A stretch of 64,000 bases of DNA from Deltaproteobacteria bacterium (GTDB lineage: Bacteria > Desulfobacterota > Binatia > UTPRO1): positions 1-64,000 of the forward strand of contig JADLHM010000059.1 of the NCBI GenBank assembly GCA_020848745.1, in the 5' to 3' direction. A model generated the notes under the pieces. It did not search any database, was not told the origin of the DNA, and saw only the letters and a list, made by a program, of their open reading frames with translations. Positions 1 through 9,925 of the stretch are shown in pieces; position 1 is the stretch's first letter, and the number at the start of each line of letters is the position of its first letter. The translations under genes were made by a program, and so were the position numbers.

Positions 1-362
<362 letters not shown>

Positions 363-486
363 AGTTCTGGAGGACGAGAGGACATAGTCTCTCGCCATGT
401 TTGCGAACTGAAAGCTCCGCTTGCGAATTGAGTATGCGGTTCACTGTGCCACCTTTCTCGACGACGAATCGAGATAAGGTATGCTG

Positions 487-506
487 CTATTCAGTTTTCA
501 AAGACC
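487..506 (-). promoter_or_regulatory. boxA-type antitermination site in the rrn leader
   Basis: The minus strand reads GGTCTTTGAAAACTGAATAG in the leader between promoter and 16S. This matches the classic rrn boxA (CTTTGAAAACTGA) bound by NusB/NusE. Confidence 0.7.
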
Positions 507-531
507 AAACCCCGTACTGGCGTGAACGCGC

Positions 532-561
532 CTTATAGTCAGAAAGCTGTCGGACTGTCAA
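532..561 (-). promoter_or_regulatory. rRNA operon promoter (-35/-10)
   Basis: On the minus strand a perfect -35 TTGACA (556-561) is followed after 18 nt by TATAAG (532-537) and a GC-rich discriminator, as is typical of stringently controlled rRNA promoters. It starts 20 nt after the tyrS stop, with no clear terminator between. Confidence 0.8.
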
Positions 562-580
562 CAGCGCTCGCCCCACACCC

Positions 581-1819
581 TCAGCCCTCGAGAAACCTGA
601 ACTTGCGCACACGGCGCTTACCCACCTGCACCAAGAGCACGAAACCCTGCCCCCCTTCGTTAGACCCAAGGATATCGCAGCGATATCGCTCACTTGAGAC
701 CTGATTGCCGTTGATTCTCACGGCACCCTGCCCGATGAGCCGGCGGGCATCACTATTCGATTTCGCCAGCCCAGCGTCCGTCAAGAAACTCGGGAGGGCG
801 AGCTCGGTTGGCAGCGGCCCGAGACGCGTCTCTTCAGGAACGAGATCGCCTGCCAGAGACCGCTTCGAGAACCGCTCATCGAACCTCCGTCGAGCCTCGG
901 CGGCCGCCTCCGAACCGTAAAAACGCGCGACCTGCCGCTCGGCCAGTAGAGCCTTCGCATCACGTGGATGGATCCGTGCGCCCCTGAGGTCCGCGGCGAC
1001 CTCCGTCGCGATCTCCGGCTCGAGCACCGAATACCACCGTAACATGAGCGTGTCGGAAATCGACATGACCTTGCCGAAGATATCGTCAGGAGGCTCCGTC
1101 AGGCCTACATAATTGTTCAACGACTTGCTCATTTTCTGAACGCCGTCGGTACCCTCCAGAAGCGGTAGCGTCATGACGACCTGCGGTTCCAATCCGAATG
1201 CCTTCTGGATCTCCCTTCCAACCAGCAGGTTGAACCTTTGGTCCGTCCCCCCCATCTCGATATCCGCCCTCAGGGCAACCGAGTCATACCCCTGCACCAG
1301 CGGATACAGGAATTCGTGAATGCCGATGGGGCGTCCATCCTTCAGTCGCTTGCTGAAATCGTCCCGCTCGAGAATCCTCGCAACGGTATAATGCCCGCAC
1401 AGCCGGACGACGTCATCGGCGGTCATTGCGCTCATCCATTCCGAATTGAACCGAACCTCCGTACGGCTCCGATCGAGGATCCTGAACACCTGCTCCGTAT
1501 ACGTCCGGGCATTCTTCTCCACTGTCTCGGTATCCAGCGGACGCCGTGTCTCCGACCTTCCGGACGGATCGCCGATCCGTGCCGTGAAGTCCCCGATAAG
1601 AAAGATGACGACGTGCCCGAGATCCTGAAACTGCCGCAGCTTCCTCAGCACGACCGTATGACCGAGATGCAGGTCGGGCGCGCTGGGATCCGCACCGAGT
1701 TTCACCCGAAGCGGCCTCTTCTCCCGTGCGGCCGCCTCGATGCGATCGAGCAGGCCGCCCTCGGGGAGAACGTCCACAACCCCCCGCAGCAGATCCTCCA
1801 CGCCCGCCGGCGTGCTCAT
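581..1819 (-). CDS. tyrS: Tyrosyl-tRNA synthetase
   Basis: Cytoplasmic class I aminoacyl-tRNA synthetase that charges tRNA-Tyr. The 412-residue protein has the Rossmann catalytic domain with the HIGH-type motif HLGH in the [11 protein letters not shown] segment (about residues 40-50), the KMSKS loop written KMSKSLNN, and a C-terminal S4 RNA-binding domain ([14 protein letters not shown]). The frame stays open for another 99 codons upstream, but these have no family similarity. The ATG at 1819 overlaps the ymdB stop as ATGA, so translational coupling decides the start. It is last in the rny-ymdB-tyrS run and sits directly ahead of the rRNA promoter. Length and motifs are normal for the family. 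Confidence 0.97.
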   Translation of the reverse strand: MSTPAGVEDLLRGVVDVLPEGGLLDRIEAAAREKRPLRVKLGADPSAPDLHLGHTVVLRKLRQFQDLGHVVIFLIGDFTARIGDPSGRSETRRPLDTETVEKNARTYTEQVFRILDRSRTEVRFNSEWMSAMTADDVVRLCGHYTVARILERDDFSKRLKDGRPIGIHEFLYPLVQGYDSVALRADIEMGGTDQRFNLLVGREIQKAFGLEPQVVMTLPLLEGTDGVQKMSKSLNNYVGLTEPPDDIFGKVMSISDTLMLRWYSVLEPEIATEVAADLRGARIHPRDAKALLAERQVARFYGSEAAAEARRRFDERFSKRSLAGDLVPEETRLGPLPTELALPSFLTDAGLAKSNSDARRLIGQGAVRINGNQVSSERYRCDILGSNEGGQGFVLLVQVGKRRVRKFRFLEG

Positions 1820-2601
1820 GCCTCCACCACCTCCTGAATACGGCGAATCGAGATCGCCATGCCGCTCCGCTCGTCCACGTCGATGACGACCCCCTGCACC
1901 AGTACGCGCCCGTCCGCTACCTCGAACCGAGTCGGCATTTGCGTCAGGAATCGCCGCAAGGCTTGCTCTCGGGTGACCCCGATCACGGAATCCATAGGTC
2001 CACACATCCCCGCATCCGTCACATACGCGGTTCCGCCTGGGAGAATGCGCTCGTCCGCTGTTTGCACGTGAGTATGGCTCCCTACCACCGCAGACACTTT
2101 GCCATCCAAGTACCACCCCATCGCGACCTTCTCCGACGTTGCTTCTGCGTGCATGTCGACGACAACCACCCGGGCGCGCTCACGAACGGCTGTCAGTGCC
2201 GCATCGGCCGCACGAAACGGACACTCGTGGGCTCCCATGAACACCCGTCCGATCAAGTTGATCACGGCAACGGGCTCGGCCCCTGGTCCAGCCTTCACCG
2301 TGTAGCCCCACCCTGGGACGCCGGGGGCGAAGTTGGCCGGACGCAACAGAACGTCGCTATCGGTGAGGTACTCAATGATCTGACGTTTGGACCAAATGTG
2401 ATTGCCTGAGGTCAACACATCGAAGCCGGCGGAGAACAATTCTCGCGCGCTCCCGGGATCGACACCGACTCCACCGGCGGCGTTCTCCGCGTTCCCGATC
2501 ACGAAGTCGATGCGCTCAGCGGAGCGAAGAATCGGCAAGATCCTGCCGACGGCACGTCGGCCCGGTTTTCCCACGATGTCTCCGAAGAATGCCAGTCTCA
2601 T
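1816..2601 (-). CDS. ymdB: YmdB-type metallophosphoesterase (cyclic nucleotide phosphodiesterase)
   Basis: 261-residue protein of the YmdB/TIGR00282 family of calcineurin-like, di-metal phosphodiesterases. Bacillus YmdB cleaves 2',3'-cyclic nucleotides and affects RNase Y-dependent RNA levels. Visible metal-ligand segments are [12 protein letters not shown] (N-terminal Asp), [16 protein letters not shown] and [10 protein letters not shown]. It starts 15 nt after rny stops and its stop overlaps the tyrS start. Adjacency to rny is conserved in many bacteria and fits a joint role in RNA turnover. Confidence 0.93.
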   Translation of the reverse strand: MRLAFFGDIVGKPGRRAVGRILPILRSAERIDFVIGNAENAAGGVGVDPGSARELFSAGFDVLTSGNHIWSKRQIIEYLTDSDVLLRPANFAPGVPGWGYTVKAGPGAEPVAVINLIGRVFMGAHECPFRAADAALTAVRERARVVVVDMHAEATSEKVAMGWYLDGKVSAVVGSHTHVQTADERILPGGTAYVTDAGMCGPMDSVIGVTREQALRRFLTQMPTRFEVADGRVLVQGVVIDVDERSGMAISIRRIQEVVEA

Positions 2602-2616
2602 GGGATCCGAAAACGA

Positions 2617-4167
2617 TCAACGCGCGTAGTCGGTCGTCCGAAGCTCGCGAATGACCGTCACCTTGATCTGCCCAGGGTAGGTGACTTCGGTCTCGATCCT
2701 GCGGGCGACGTCGCGTGCCAGGGCCGCCGCCTGGTCGTCGGAGATCTGTCCAGGCTCTACGAGGATACGGATCTCCCGACCGGCTTGAACTGCGAAGGAC
2801 TTCTCCACACCCCGAAAGGAATTGCTGATTCGTTCCAGGTCCTCAAGGCGCCTGACGTAACTTTCCAAGACCTCCCGCCTCGCTCCCGGGCGAGCGCCGG
2901 AGATCGCGTCGGCGGCGTCGACGAGGGGCGCCAAAATGGTTTCCGCCTTCACCTCCTCGTGATGCGCGGCAATGGCGTTCACGATCTTCGCCGACTCCCC
3001 GTACTTCCGGGCAAGATCCGCACCGATGATCGCATGGGATCCTTCGATCTCGTGCGTCAACGCCTTCCCGATGTCGTGCAATAGCGCCGCCCTTCTCGCC
3101 TGCTTCTCGTTGATTCCGAGCTCCGCCGCCATCATGCCACAGATGAAGGCGGCTTCCACCGAATGGCCAAGCACGTTCTGCGCATACGAATATCGGTACT
3201 TCAGCATACCCAGGAGCTTGACGAGCTCCGGATGAACGCCGTGGATGCCAACCTCGAGCAGCGCGCGCTGGCCGGCATCTCGGACACTCTCGTGAACTTC
3301 CTCCTCTGCCTTGCGCACCAACTCCTCGATGCGGCCCGGATGAATCCGCCCGTCGGAGATCAGGCGTTCGAGCGCGATGCGCGCGATCTCGCGTCGAATG
3401 GGGCTGTGACAGGAGACGATCACCGCTTCCGGCGTATCGTCGATGATGAGATCCACGCCAGTTGCCGCTTCGATGGCGCGGATGTTCCGTCCCTCTCGTC
3501 CGATGATCCGCCCCTTCATCTCGTCGCTCGGCAAATGCACGACAGACACCGTGCGCTCGGCGATGAAATCCCCGGCGAGCCGCTCGATCGCTATCGTGAT
3601 GATCTTCTTCGCCTTCCGGTCCGCCTCCTCGCGGGCCTCTTCCTCGATTCGTCGAACGCGTCTCGCCGCCTCGTGTCGTGCCTCCGATGTCACCTCCTCG
3701 ATCAACGCCAGTTTCGCTGTTTCTCGTGTCATGCCCGCCACTTCTTCGAGTGCCTCTCGGGTACGAAGGACCGAACGGGCTACCTCGGCTTCATCGGCCG
3801 TCAGTTGCTGCCTGCGCTCGATCAGGGACTGCTCTTGCTTGAGAAGATCCGCGCCTCTGGATTCCAAGGTGACGTTGCGCGCGTCGATGGCCTCCTCACG
3901 CGCCAACAACCTCTTCTCGATGGACTGCAGCTCGGCCCGCCTCCGCTGCGCCTGCTGCTCGTGCTCGGCACGGGCCTGGAGCGTCAGGTGCTCCGCTTTC
4001 AGGCGAGCCTCCTCTACGAGAGTCGAGCTTCGGCGGCGCGCCTCGTCCATGACGCGACGGGTATCTTCCTCCAGGCGCACGCTGCGCTCGCGCTCGGATG
4101 CTCGCCGCAACGACGTCGCGAGCGCGATCAAGGCCACGACGACGACAACGGCCACCATCGACGTCAT
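2617..4167 (-). CDS. rny: Ribonuclease Y
   Basis: Membrane-anchored endoribonuclease that initiates mRNA decay. The 516-residue protein shows the full architecture: a single N-terminal membrane segment (MTSMVAVVVVVALIALATS), a long charged coiled coil (about 25-200), a KH domain with GRIIGREGRNIRAIE, and a metal-dependent HD domain with LLHDIGKAL and AIAAHHEE. The ATG overlaps the preceding cyclo-ligase stop as ATGA, so the two are coupled. Length is normal for the family. Confidence 0.97.
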   Translation of the reverse strand: MTSMVAVVVVVALIALATSLRRASERERSVRLEEDTRRVMDEARRRSSTLVEEARLKAEHLTLQARAEHEQQAQRRRAELQSIEKRLLAREEAIDARNVTLESRGADLLKQEQSLIERRQQLTADEAEVARSVLRTREALEEVAGMTRETAKLALIEEVTSEARHEAARRVRRIEEEAREEADRKAKKIITIAIERLAGDFIAERTVSVVHLPSDEMKGRIIGREGRNIRAIEAATGVDLIIDDTPEAVIVSCHSPIRREIARIALERLISDGRIHPGRIEELVRKAEEEVHESVRDAGQRALLEVGIHGVHPELVKLLGMLKYRYSYAQNVLGHSVEAAFICGMMAAELGINEKQARRAALLHDIGKALTHEIEGSHAIIGADLARKYGESAKIVNAIAAHHEEVKAETILAPLVDAADAISGARPGARREVLESYVRRLEDLERISNSFRGVEKSFAVQAGREIRILVEPGQISDDQAAALARDVARRIETEVTYPGQIKVTVIRELRTTDYAR

Positions 4168-4745
4168 GGCGCCTCCCGGATGCTCCGCCTCCCTGACCTC
4201 GGGAGCACGACGCGGGCTTCCGAAACTACGATGTCGACGGCTTCGTCCCAGGCATCACGTGGCAAATCTTCGACGATCTGCAGCTCATAAGCCAATCCGA
4301 TCGCCGTGATGGCGCCGGCGGCGCGGAGATCCGCGAGTGCGCGATCGTAGAATCCCCCGCCTCTGCCGAGTCGAGTCCCCCGCCTATCGAAGCCGACACC
4401 GGGAACGATCGCGACAACGGGAAAGGTCAACTGGCGCGCGCTCAGGCCCGGTGCGTCGCGGCCCGACGGCCCGGCCGCAGGTACCCAAACCGGTGAGCCC
4501 TCCTTCGAGCGCGCCGAAGGCATGAGCAAGCGCGCTCCGGCGGGAAGCCCGCTCACGAACAGGGCCGCCGGCTGTACTTCCGTGCCGATAGCCACGTACC
4601 CGAGAACAGTTGACGCTTCCCGTAGGCACCGCAGACCTCGAAGTCGCGCGACGACAGCATCGCTGCCGAGGCGGCGCCGCTCTTCGGGAATGGCGGCCCG
4701 CAGTGCCAGGAGCCGGCGGCGCCATTCTGTCTTCGACTGTGTCAT
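4164..4745 (-). CDS. ygfA: 5-formyltetrahydrofolate cyclo-ligase
   Basis: Converts 5-formyl-THF to 5,10-methenyl-THF with ATP. The 193-residue protein has the hallmark GRGGGFYDRAL and the TFPVVAIVPGVGFD segment. The ATG at 4745 (MTQSKTEWRRR) fits the family N-terminus; an upstream in-frame ATG at 4820 would add 25 unlike residues and fall in the candidate 6S RNA. In many proteobacteria this gene follows ssrS, as it seems to here. A divergent homologue lies at 29067. Confidence 0.92.
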   Translation of the reverse strand: MTQSKTEWRRRLLALRAAIPEERRRLGSDAVVARLRGLRCLREASTVLGYVAIGTEVQPAALFVSGLPAGARLLMPSARSKEGSPVWVPAAGPSGRDAPGLSARQLTFPVVAIVPGVGFDRRGTRLGRGGGFYDRALADLRAAGAITAIGLAYELQIVEDLPRDAWDEAVDIVVSEARVVLPRSGRRSIREAP

Positions 4746-4802
4746 GTGCCCGGCTGCATTCCGTCGTTCCGGGCGGATCGTCACCGAACCTGCGCTCAGG
4801 CC

Positions 4803-4975
4803 ACTCGCACCTTCTCGCAACTAGCTCCATGACCGCCATCCGGCGGCTGGGCGGTAAGCCCATGCTTCCCGGTCACTGCTATGCGAACGACCGCACGGTC
4901 TGCGGTTCGTCACGTATCCGTCCTTGCCGCTTCGGACTTCGGCGGGAGAATGAAGCCTACCGCCCGAACGAGAGG
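4803..4975 (-). ncRNA. ssrS: Candidate 6S RNA (SsrS)
   Basis: The 260-nt gap between ftsY and the cyclo-ligase gene has a strong promoter and no credible ORF. The predicted RNA folds as a long rod. The outer ends pair (CCTCTCG near 4970 with CGAGAAGG near 4812). Inside, GGGCGGTA pairs with TACCGCCC (about 4965 with 4853), and GCTTC with GAAGC. There is a terminal hairpin around 4890-4912. A small hairpin CCGCC-GGAT-GGCGG (about 4834-4847) lies on the 3' side, where 6S RNAs often have one in the central bubble. The size of about 175 nt and the position just upstream of ygfA match ssrS elsewhere. Ends are estimated. Confirmation needs a covariance-model search. Confidence 0.6.
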
Positions 4976-4980
4976 CGTCG

Positions 4981-5010
4981 ACTCTAGGAATCGGAAGCGC
5001 CGTATGTCAA
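4981..5010 (-). promoter_or_regulatory. Promoter for the candidate 6S RNA / ygfA-rny operon
   Basis: Minus strand: perfect TTGACA (5005-5010, overlapping the ftsY stop codon), an 18-nt spacer, then TAGAGT (4981-4986). Predicted start near 4974, which coincides with the outer stem of the candidate 6S RNA. Confidence 0.7.
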
Positions 5011-6098
5011 TGCAATTCGCTGCCCTCCGCTGACGCGAGCAGGGCCGACGCGAACTCGCGGGCATCGAACTCTCGCAGGTCTTCGATGCCTTCACCGATA
5101 CCCACATAGCGGACCGGGAGGCCGAGCTCGCTGGCGATCGCGAGAACGATCCCCCCGCGAGCCGTACCGTCGAGCTTGGTCAGGATCACCCCGGTGATGT
5201 CGATCTGCTCGAGGAAGACGCGGGCTTGGGCGAGGCCGTTCTGACCGGTTACGGCGTCCAGAACCAGGAACGTCTCGTGGGGCGCCCCGGGGATCTCACG
5301 GCCGATCACACGTCGCACCTTCCGGAGCTCCTCCAAGAGATTGCTCTTCGTGTGCAGGCGTCCCGCGGTATCGACGATGACCACGTCCACCTTGCGCGCC
5401 ATCGCAGCGCGCATGCCATCGAACGCGACGGCACCGGGATCGCCGCCGTGCGCCTGACGCACGAGGTCCACCCCGCTCCGCTCCGCCCACACCGTCAGCT
5501 GCTCGATCGCAGCGGCGCGGAACGTATCCGCGGCAACCAGCAGCGTACGTTGCCCGCTACGTACGTACCGTGCCGCGAGCTTGCCGATGGACGTGGTCTT
5601 CCCCGCGCCGTTCACCCCGACGACCATGACGACGAGCGGTACCCCCTCGGCAGGCGCGGCGCGTCCAGCATCGCCTGCCTCCTTGGCGGTATCGAGAATC
5701 GCGACGATCTCCTCCTCCAGCGCGACGCGCAGCGCAGCTCCCGCATCGCCTCGTCGTTGTACCAGCTCGACGAGCCGCTTGGCCGTTCTCATTCCCACGT
5801 CGGCAGCCAGGAGGGCCGCTTCGAGTTGCTCGAGCGCCTCGGCATCCAACCGCGGCCGCCCGAGAAGCGGGAGGATCCGCTGCAACATCCCGGATCGGGT
5901 TTTCGCCAGGCCCTCGTGCAGACCTGGGCGCTGCGGCACGACCGTCTCCTCTGATGGCCCCGAGCGCGCAGCCGACAACCGACGTCGACGAGCGAGCACG
6001 GCCGCGACGACGCCCGCAAGTACGAGGACGCCCGCGAGGACACTCGCGATCGTCACCCACCCGAGAGCGTCACCGAGCTTCTGCCAAGCCTCCATCAC
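5007..6098 (-). CDS. ftsY: Signal recognition particle receptor FtsY
   Basis: SRP receptor GTPase that docks ribosome-nascent-chain complexes at the membrane. The 363-residue protein has an N-terminal membrane segment (about 15-36, followed by RRRR), a helical N domain (about 60-140), and an NG GTPase domain with P-loop GVNGAGKTTSIGKLA, DTFRAAAIEQL, DTAGRLHTK and TKLDGTARGG. The integral N-terminal segment differs from the acidic A domain of E. coli FtsY. It starts 12 nt after smc stops; smc-ftsY pairing is common. Confidence 0.97.
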   Translation of the reverse strand: MMEAWQKLGDALGWVTIASVLAGVLVLAGVVAAVLARRRRLSAARSGPSEETVVPQRPGLHEGLAKTRSGMLQRILPLLGRPRLDAEALEQLEAALLAADVGMRTAKRLVELVQRRGDAGAALRVALEEEIVAILDTAKEAGDAGRAAPAEGVPLVVMVVGVNGAGKTTSIGKLAARYVRSGQRTLLVAADTFRAAAIEQLTVWAERSGVDLVRQAHGGDPGAVAFDGMRAAMARKVDVVIVDTAGRLHTKSNLLEELRKVRRVIGREIPGAPHETFLVLDAVTGQNGLAQARVFLEQIDITGVILTKLDGTARGGIVLAIASELGLPVRYVGIGEGIEDLREFDAREFASALLASAEGSELH

Positions 6099-6110
6099 CG
6101 GCCGGCGAGC

Positions 6111-9100
6111 TTACTGAGGCAAGCGCACCGAGACCACCTTCGAGACGCCTGGCTCTTCCATCGTGACACCGTAGAGCGTCTCCGCGACCTCCATCGTCCG
6201 CTTGTTGTGGGTGATGAGGATGAACTGCGAGTGCGCGCTCATCTCCCGCACCATGCCGTTGAAGCGACCGATGTTGGCGTCGTCCAGCGGCGCATCCACC
6301 TCGTCCAGGAAACAGAACGGGCTCGGGCGGATCAAGAACAAGGCGAAGATCAGACTGACCGCCGTGAGAGCCTTCTCGCCGCCGGACAGAAGGTCGAGGG
6401 GACCGATGCGCTTGCCGGGAGGCTGCACGATCACTTCGACCCCGCTGTCGAGAATCTGCTCTTCGTTCAGGAGTCGCAGCTCTGCCCTGCCGCCCCCGAA
6501 CAACTTCGGCATGACCTGCTGGAACGTTTCGTTGACTCGATCGAAGGTCTCCCGAAAGCGCGCCTTCGAGGCGCGATTCAGACGTCCGATGGTCTTCCGC
6601 AAGTCCTCGAGCGCACGCTCGAGATCGTCCCGCTGTTGCGCCAGGAACTTCTGACGCTCCTCGAGCTCGGCGATCTCGGCGAGCGCTCCGACGTTCACCT
6701 CGCCCATGCCCGCCACGCGCTCACGCAACCGGGTCAGCTGGACCTCGTCGCCCCCGAGCTGCTCCAGAGCCGGCGCCTCGACGTCGCCAAGCTCGCGCTG
6801 GTATCGTTCCCGGATCGTTTGCTCCAGATGCGTAAGCGCCATGCGCTGCTCCGCGATCTGGAGATCCATGTTCGCCGCTCGACTCCGCGTCGCATCGATC
6901 TCGCTCTGCGACTCGCCCATGCGGCGCTCGGCCGTCTCGGTGGTCTCCCGCAGGGTCGCGAGCTCTCCCTCCGCTTCGGCGAGCGCGACGTTCGCGAACG
7001 CCTCGGCACCGTCGAGGTCGCTGATGCGCTCCGACGCTTTCGCGAGCATGGCCTCCGTCTGGTCGAGCGCGACCCGATCCGCGCGTTGCCTCTCCACCAA
7101 CGCCGTCGCGCGTCGCTCCGTGTCATCGTCCAGCCGGCCCAATCGCTCGATCGTTGAGGTCAGCGCATCGCGCCTTGCATGACGGTCCGCGAGGACGATG
7201 TGGCGCGTGGTCTGCGCATGCCGCAGCCCATCGGCGACCATCCGGCGATTCGCGACGACCCCCTCGGCTTCGGCGAGCGCAGCCTCGGAAGCGGTCCGTG
7301 ATCGACCCGCATCTTCTCGCTCGTTCTCGAACCGAGCGACATCCGCTCGCCGCGCGATCAGCTGCACGTCGACCTCGTCGATCTCTCGAGCGACCGCGTG
7401 GACTTGGTCCTGCAGCTCACGGATCTCCTGTCGCGCTCGCTGCACGTCCTTCTCGGCCCCGACGACCGAAACGGCGACTTGACCGAGCTCCGTATCGACG
7501 CCCCGGAGCGCCGCCTCCCTCTCCTCGACCACCCCGGTGAGCCCCTCGTAGCGTGCCCGAGCCGCGGCCAGCTCGGCCTGCCGCCGCCCTACCTCACCGT
7601 CCAGCGTGCGGAGCTCGCGCCGTTGGGCCAGCAGGGTCTCTTCCGAACGCTCGCTTCCCCCCGCGATCGCCCCCGCGGCGCTCACCGTCTCACCGGCCGG
7701 CGTGACCAGCGTCCACCCGTTCCGGCCGCCTCCCCAGACGGCAAGCGCGGCGTCGAGATCGTCGACGAGGCGCGCGTTACCCAGAAGAGACCGCGCAACG
7801 GCCTCGAACCCCGGCCGGACCCGCACGAGGTCGAGCAGACATCGCCCGGAAGCTTCGGTCGCCGGATGATGAGGTCCGTGCGGACCGGCGACTGTGACGC
7901 AGGTCACGCGCCCCGCTCCGGCGAGGCGCAACGCCTGCACGGCGTTGCGGGCCGCCACCGCGTCGCGCATGACGACTGCCTGGATCTGCTCCCCCAGAAC
8001 GGCCGCGACCGCCCGCTCGTGCTCGGCTGGAATCTCCAGGATCTCGGCGACGAGCCCCAACGCCTCCTCGTGAGACGACGCAGCCAAGACGGCGCGCACT
8101 CCCTCGGTATAGCCGGCACGCGTCTCCTGTAGCTCGCGCAGCGAGTCCCGACGCGACTGCGCACGCGCGAGCCCGTCTTTCATGCCGTCGACGGACTGTT
8201 CCCAGCTGGCTCGTTCGGAGAGTACCGTGCGCAGCTGCTCCGCGCGCTCGCGCTTCGTGCCCTCGAGGTGCGTCAGCCTGGCCTGCTGCTCCACCACGAG
8301 CTGCTCGGCGGCGCTCGCGCGCCCCGCCGCATCCGCCTCTCGCTCCGCGAGCGCCCGCGCGGCAGTCTCGAGCCGCTCGCGCCTCGCCTCCTGTTGCGCG
8401 CAGCGCTCCTGGCTCACGCCGAGCGAGCTCTGGATGTCCGCAAGCGCCGCGGTCGCTTGGACGAGAGCTGCGCGCGCCGCATCGAGAGCGCGCGTCTCGG
8501 CCAACAGGTCCTCACTGGCGCGACCGAGCTCATCCTCGCGCGCCGAAAGCTCCTTCTCTGCGCTCTCGATGGACTGCAGGAGCCCCTCGAGCTGGCCGGT
8601 CGTCGCCCGCCGCTCGTCCTCGACGGCCGCCCGCTGGTTGACGACCTCCTCCAGGTCGGCGGCGGTCATCGCGTCCTGTCCTCGCAATTCCTCGGCCTTG
8701 GCCCGCAAGCCCGTCACCTCGTTCCGCGACACCTCCAGGGTGGCGCGCGCCTGGTACGCAGCCGCCTGCGCATCGCGCACACGCTGCTGCGCCTGGACCT
8801 CCTGCTCGCGGGCGTTCCGCCGATCCGACTCCAAGTGCTCGAGCAGGGTCGCGAGCTCCACCTCTCGTTGGCTGAGCGCTTCGCGCTGCAACGCGAGCTC
8901 GGCGACCTCCGCGAGATGCTTCGCGCGGCCCCGCGCCGAGAGCGCAAGGTCGAGCTCGGTGATCTCCGCCATCAAGCTGCGGTATTGCTCGGCGCGCTTC
9001 GCCTGCCGGCGCAGACTACCGAGCTGGCGCTCGACCTCCCGCAAGATGTCCTGCACCCGCAGAAGATTGTCGCGAGTACGCTCCATCTTGCGCTCGGCCA

Positions 9101-9782
9101 TCTGGCGTCGGCTGCGATAGAGCGTCGTTCCCGCGGCTTCTTCGATGAAGAGGCGGAGCTCCTCGGGCTTGGCGCCGATCAACGCTTCGACACGGCCCTG
9201 CTCGATGATCGCGTAGGCCCTGCCGCCAAGCCCCGTCCCGAGGAACAGCTCGGTGATGTCACGGAGCCGGCAGGTCACTCCGTTCATCAGGTATTCCGAT
9301 TCTCCCGAGCGGAAGTACCGACGGGTCACCATGATCTCCGCCGGACCGGTCGAGACCAGGGGCGACCCGCCCGCCTTGAGGAGCGCGAACTGATCCAGCG
9401 GCAATCCGTCGGTCTCGAAGACGATCGAAACCTGCGCCATTCCGAGTGGCGCATGCCGATCGTTGCCGCCGAAGATGACGTCTTCCATGCCCTCGCCGCG
9501 GAGGCGCTTCGCGCTTTGCTCGCCGAGGACCCAGCGAATGGCGTCGACGACGTTCGACTTGCCACAGCCGTTCGGACCGACCACGCCCGTCGTACGCGAG
9601 GGGAACCGCAGGAGGGTTCGATCGCGAAACGACTTGAAGCCGACGAGCTCGATCTGTCGGATGCGCAGCGTCGGAGCGCTCACGGAAGGCGCCGGACCGA
9701 TCGACTCCTCGATCTCTGCGTCACCTTCGGACCACGAAACGAGCGCGCGTTCGGCCGACACTTCCTGCGGTGGAATCGCCAC
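6111..9782 (-). CDS. smc: Chromosome segregation ATPase SMC
   Basis: Core condensin subunit for chromosome organisation. The 1223-residue protein has an N-terminal ABC half with Walker A GPNGCGKSNVVDAIRWVLGE, two long coiled-coil arms around a hinge (roughly 540-700), and a C-terminal half with signature LLSGGEKALTAVSLI and Walker B FCFLDEVDAPLDD. The GTG at 9782 is chosen because GAGGAGGGG lies about 5 nt upstream. It gives about 40 residues ahead of the usual RIRQIELVGFKSF beginning; an internal GTG at 9683 would match the family better but lacks a Shine-Dalgarno. Confidence 0.97.
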   Translation of the reverse strand: MAIPPQEVSAERALVSWSEGDAEIEESIGPAPSVSAPTLRIRQIELVGFKSFRDRTLLRFPSRTTGVVGPNGCGKSNVVDAIRWVLGEQSAKRLRGEGMEDVIFGGNDRHAPLGMAQVSIVFETDGLPLDQFALLKAGGSPLVSTGPAEIMVTRRYFRSGESEYLMNGVTCRLRDITELFLGTGLGGRAYAIIEQGRVEALIGAKPEELRLFIEEAAGTTLYRSRRQMAERKMERTRDNLLRVQDILREVERQLGSLRRQAKRAEQYRSLMAEITELDLALSARGRAKHLAEVAELALQREALSQREVELATLLEHLESDRRNAREQEVQAQQRVRDAQAAAYQARATLEVSRNEVTGLRAKAEELRGQDAMTAADLEEVVNQRAAVEDERRATTGQLEGLLQSIESAEKELSAREDELGRASEDLLAETRALDAARAALVQATAALADIQSSLGVSQERCAQQEARRERLETAARALAEREADAAGRASAAEQLVVEQQARLTHLEGTKRERAEQLRTVLSERASWEQSVDGMKDGLARAQSRRDSLRELQETRAGYTEGVRAVLAASSHEEALGLVAEILEIPAEHERAVAAVLGEQIQAVVMRDAVAARNAVQALRLAGAGRVTCVTVAGPHGPHHPATEASGRCLLDLVRVRPGFEAVARSLLGNARLVDDLDAALAVWGGGRNGWTLVTPAGETVSAAGAIAGGSERSEETLLAQRRELRTLDGEVGRRQAELAAARARYEGLTGVVEEREAALRGVDTELGQVAVSVVGAEKDVQRARQEIRELQDQVHAVAREIDEVDVQLIARRADVARFENEREDAGRSRTASEAALAEAEGVVANRRMVADGLRHAQTTRHIVLADRHARRDALTSTIERLGRLDDDTERRATALVERQRADRVALDQTEAMLAKASERISDLDGAEAFANVALAEAEGELATLRETTETAERRMGESQSEIDATRSRAANMDLQIAEQRMALTHLEQTIRERYQRELGDVEAPALEQLGGDEVQLTRLRERVAGMGEVNVGALAEIAELEERQKFLAQQRDDLERALEDLRKTIGRLNRASKARFRETFDRVNETFQQVMPKLFGGGRAELRLLNEEQILDSGVEVIVQPPGKRIGPLDLLSGGEKALTAVSLIFALFLIRPSPFCFLDEVDAPLDDANIGRFNGMVREMSAHSQFILITHNKRTMEVAETLYGVTMEEPGVSKVVSVRLPQ

Positions 9783-9831
9783 AACCCCTCCTCACCCGAG
9801 TGCAACGGTCGAGCCGCGCGCACCGAGCCGG

Positions 9832-9861
9832 AGCATGTGCACACGACTGTCGGGCTGTCAA
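9832..9861 (-). promoter_or_regulatory. Promoter for smc-ftsY
   Basis: Minus strand: TTGACA (9856-9861), 18-nt spacer, CATGCT (9832-9837). It begins just after the upstream terminator's T-tract. Its first 15 nt match the rrn promoter except at one base. Confidence 0.55.
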
Positions 9862-9863
9862 CC

Positions 9864-9915
9864 AAAAACCCCAACATCCAGCCGACAACAAAGCCGTTGC
9901 CCCTAGATGTTGGGG
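9864..9915 (-). terminator. Rho-independent terminator after the HNH gene
   Basis: Minus strand: CCCCAACATC (9906-9915) pairs with GATGTTGGGG (9869-9878) and is followed by TTTTT (9864-9868). The 10-bp stem encloses a 27-nt loop. It lies just downstream of the HNH gene stop. Confidence 0.8.
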
Positions 9916-9925
9916 CGCCCGCCGC

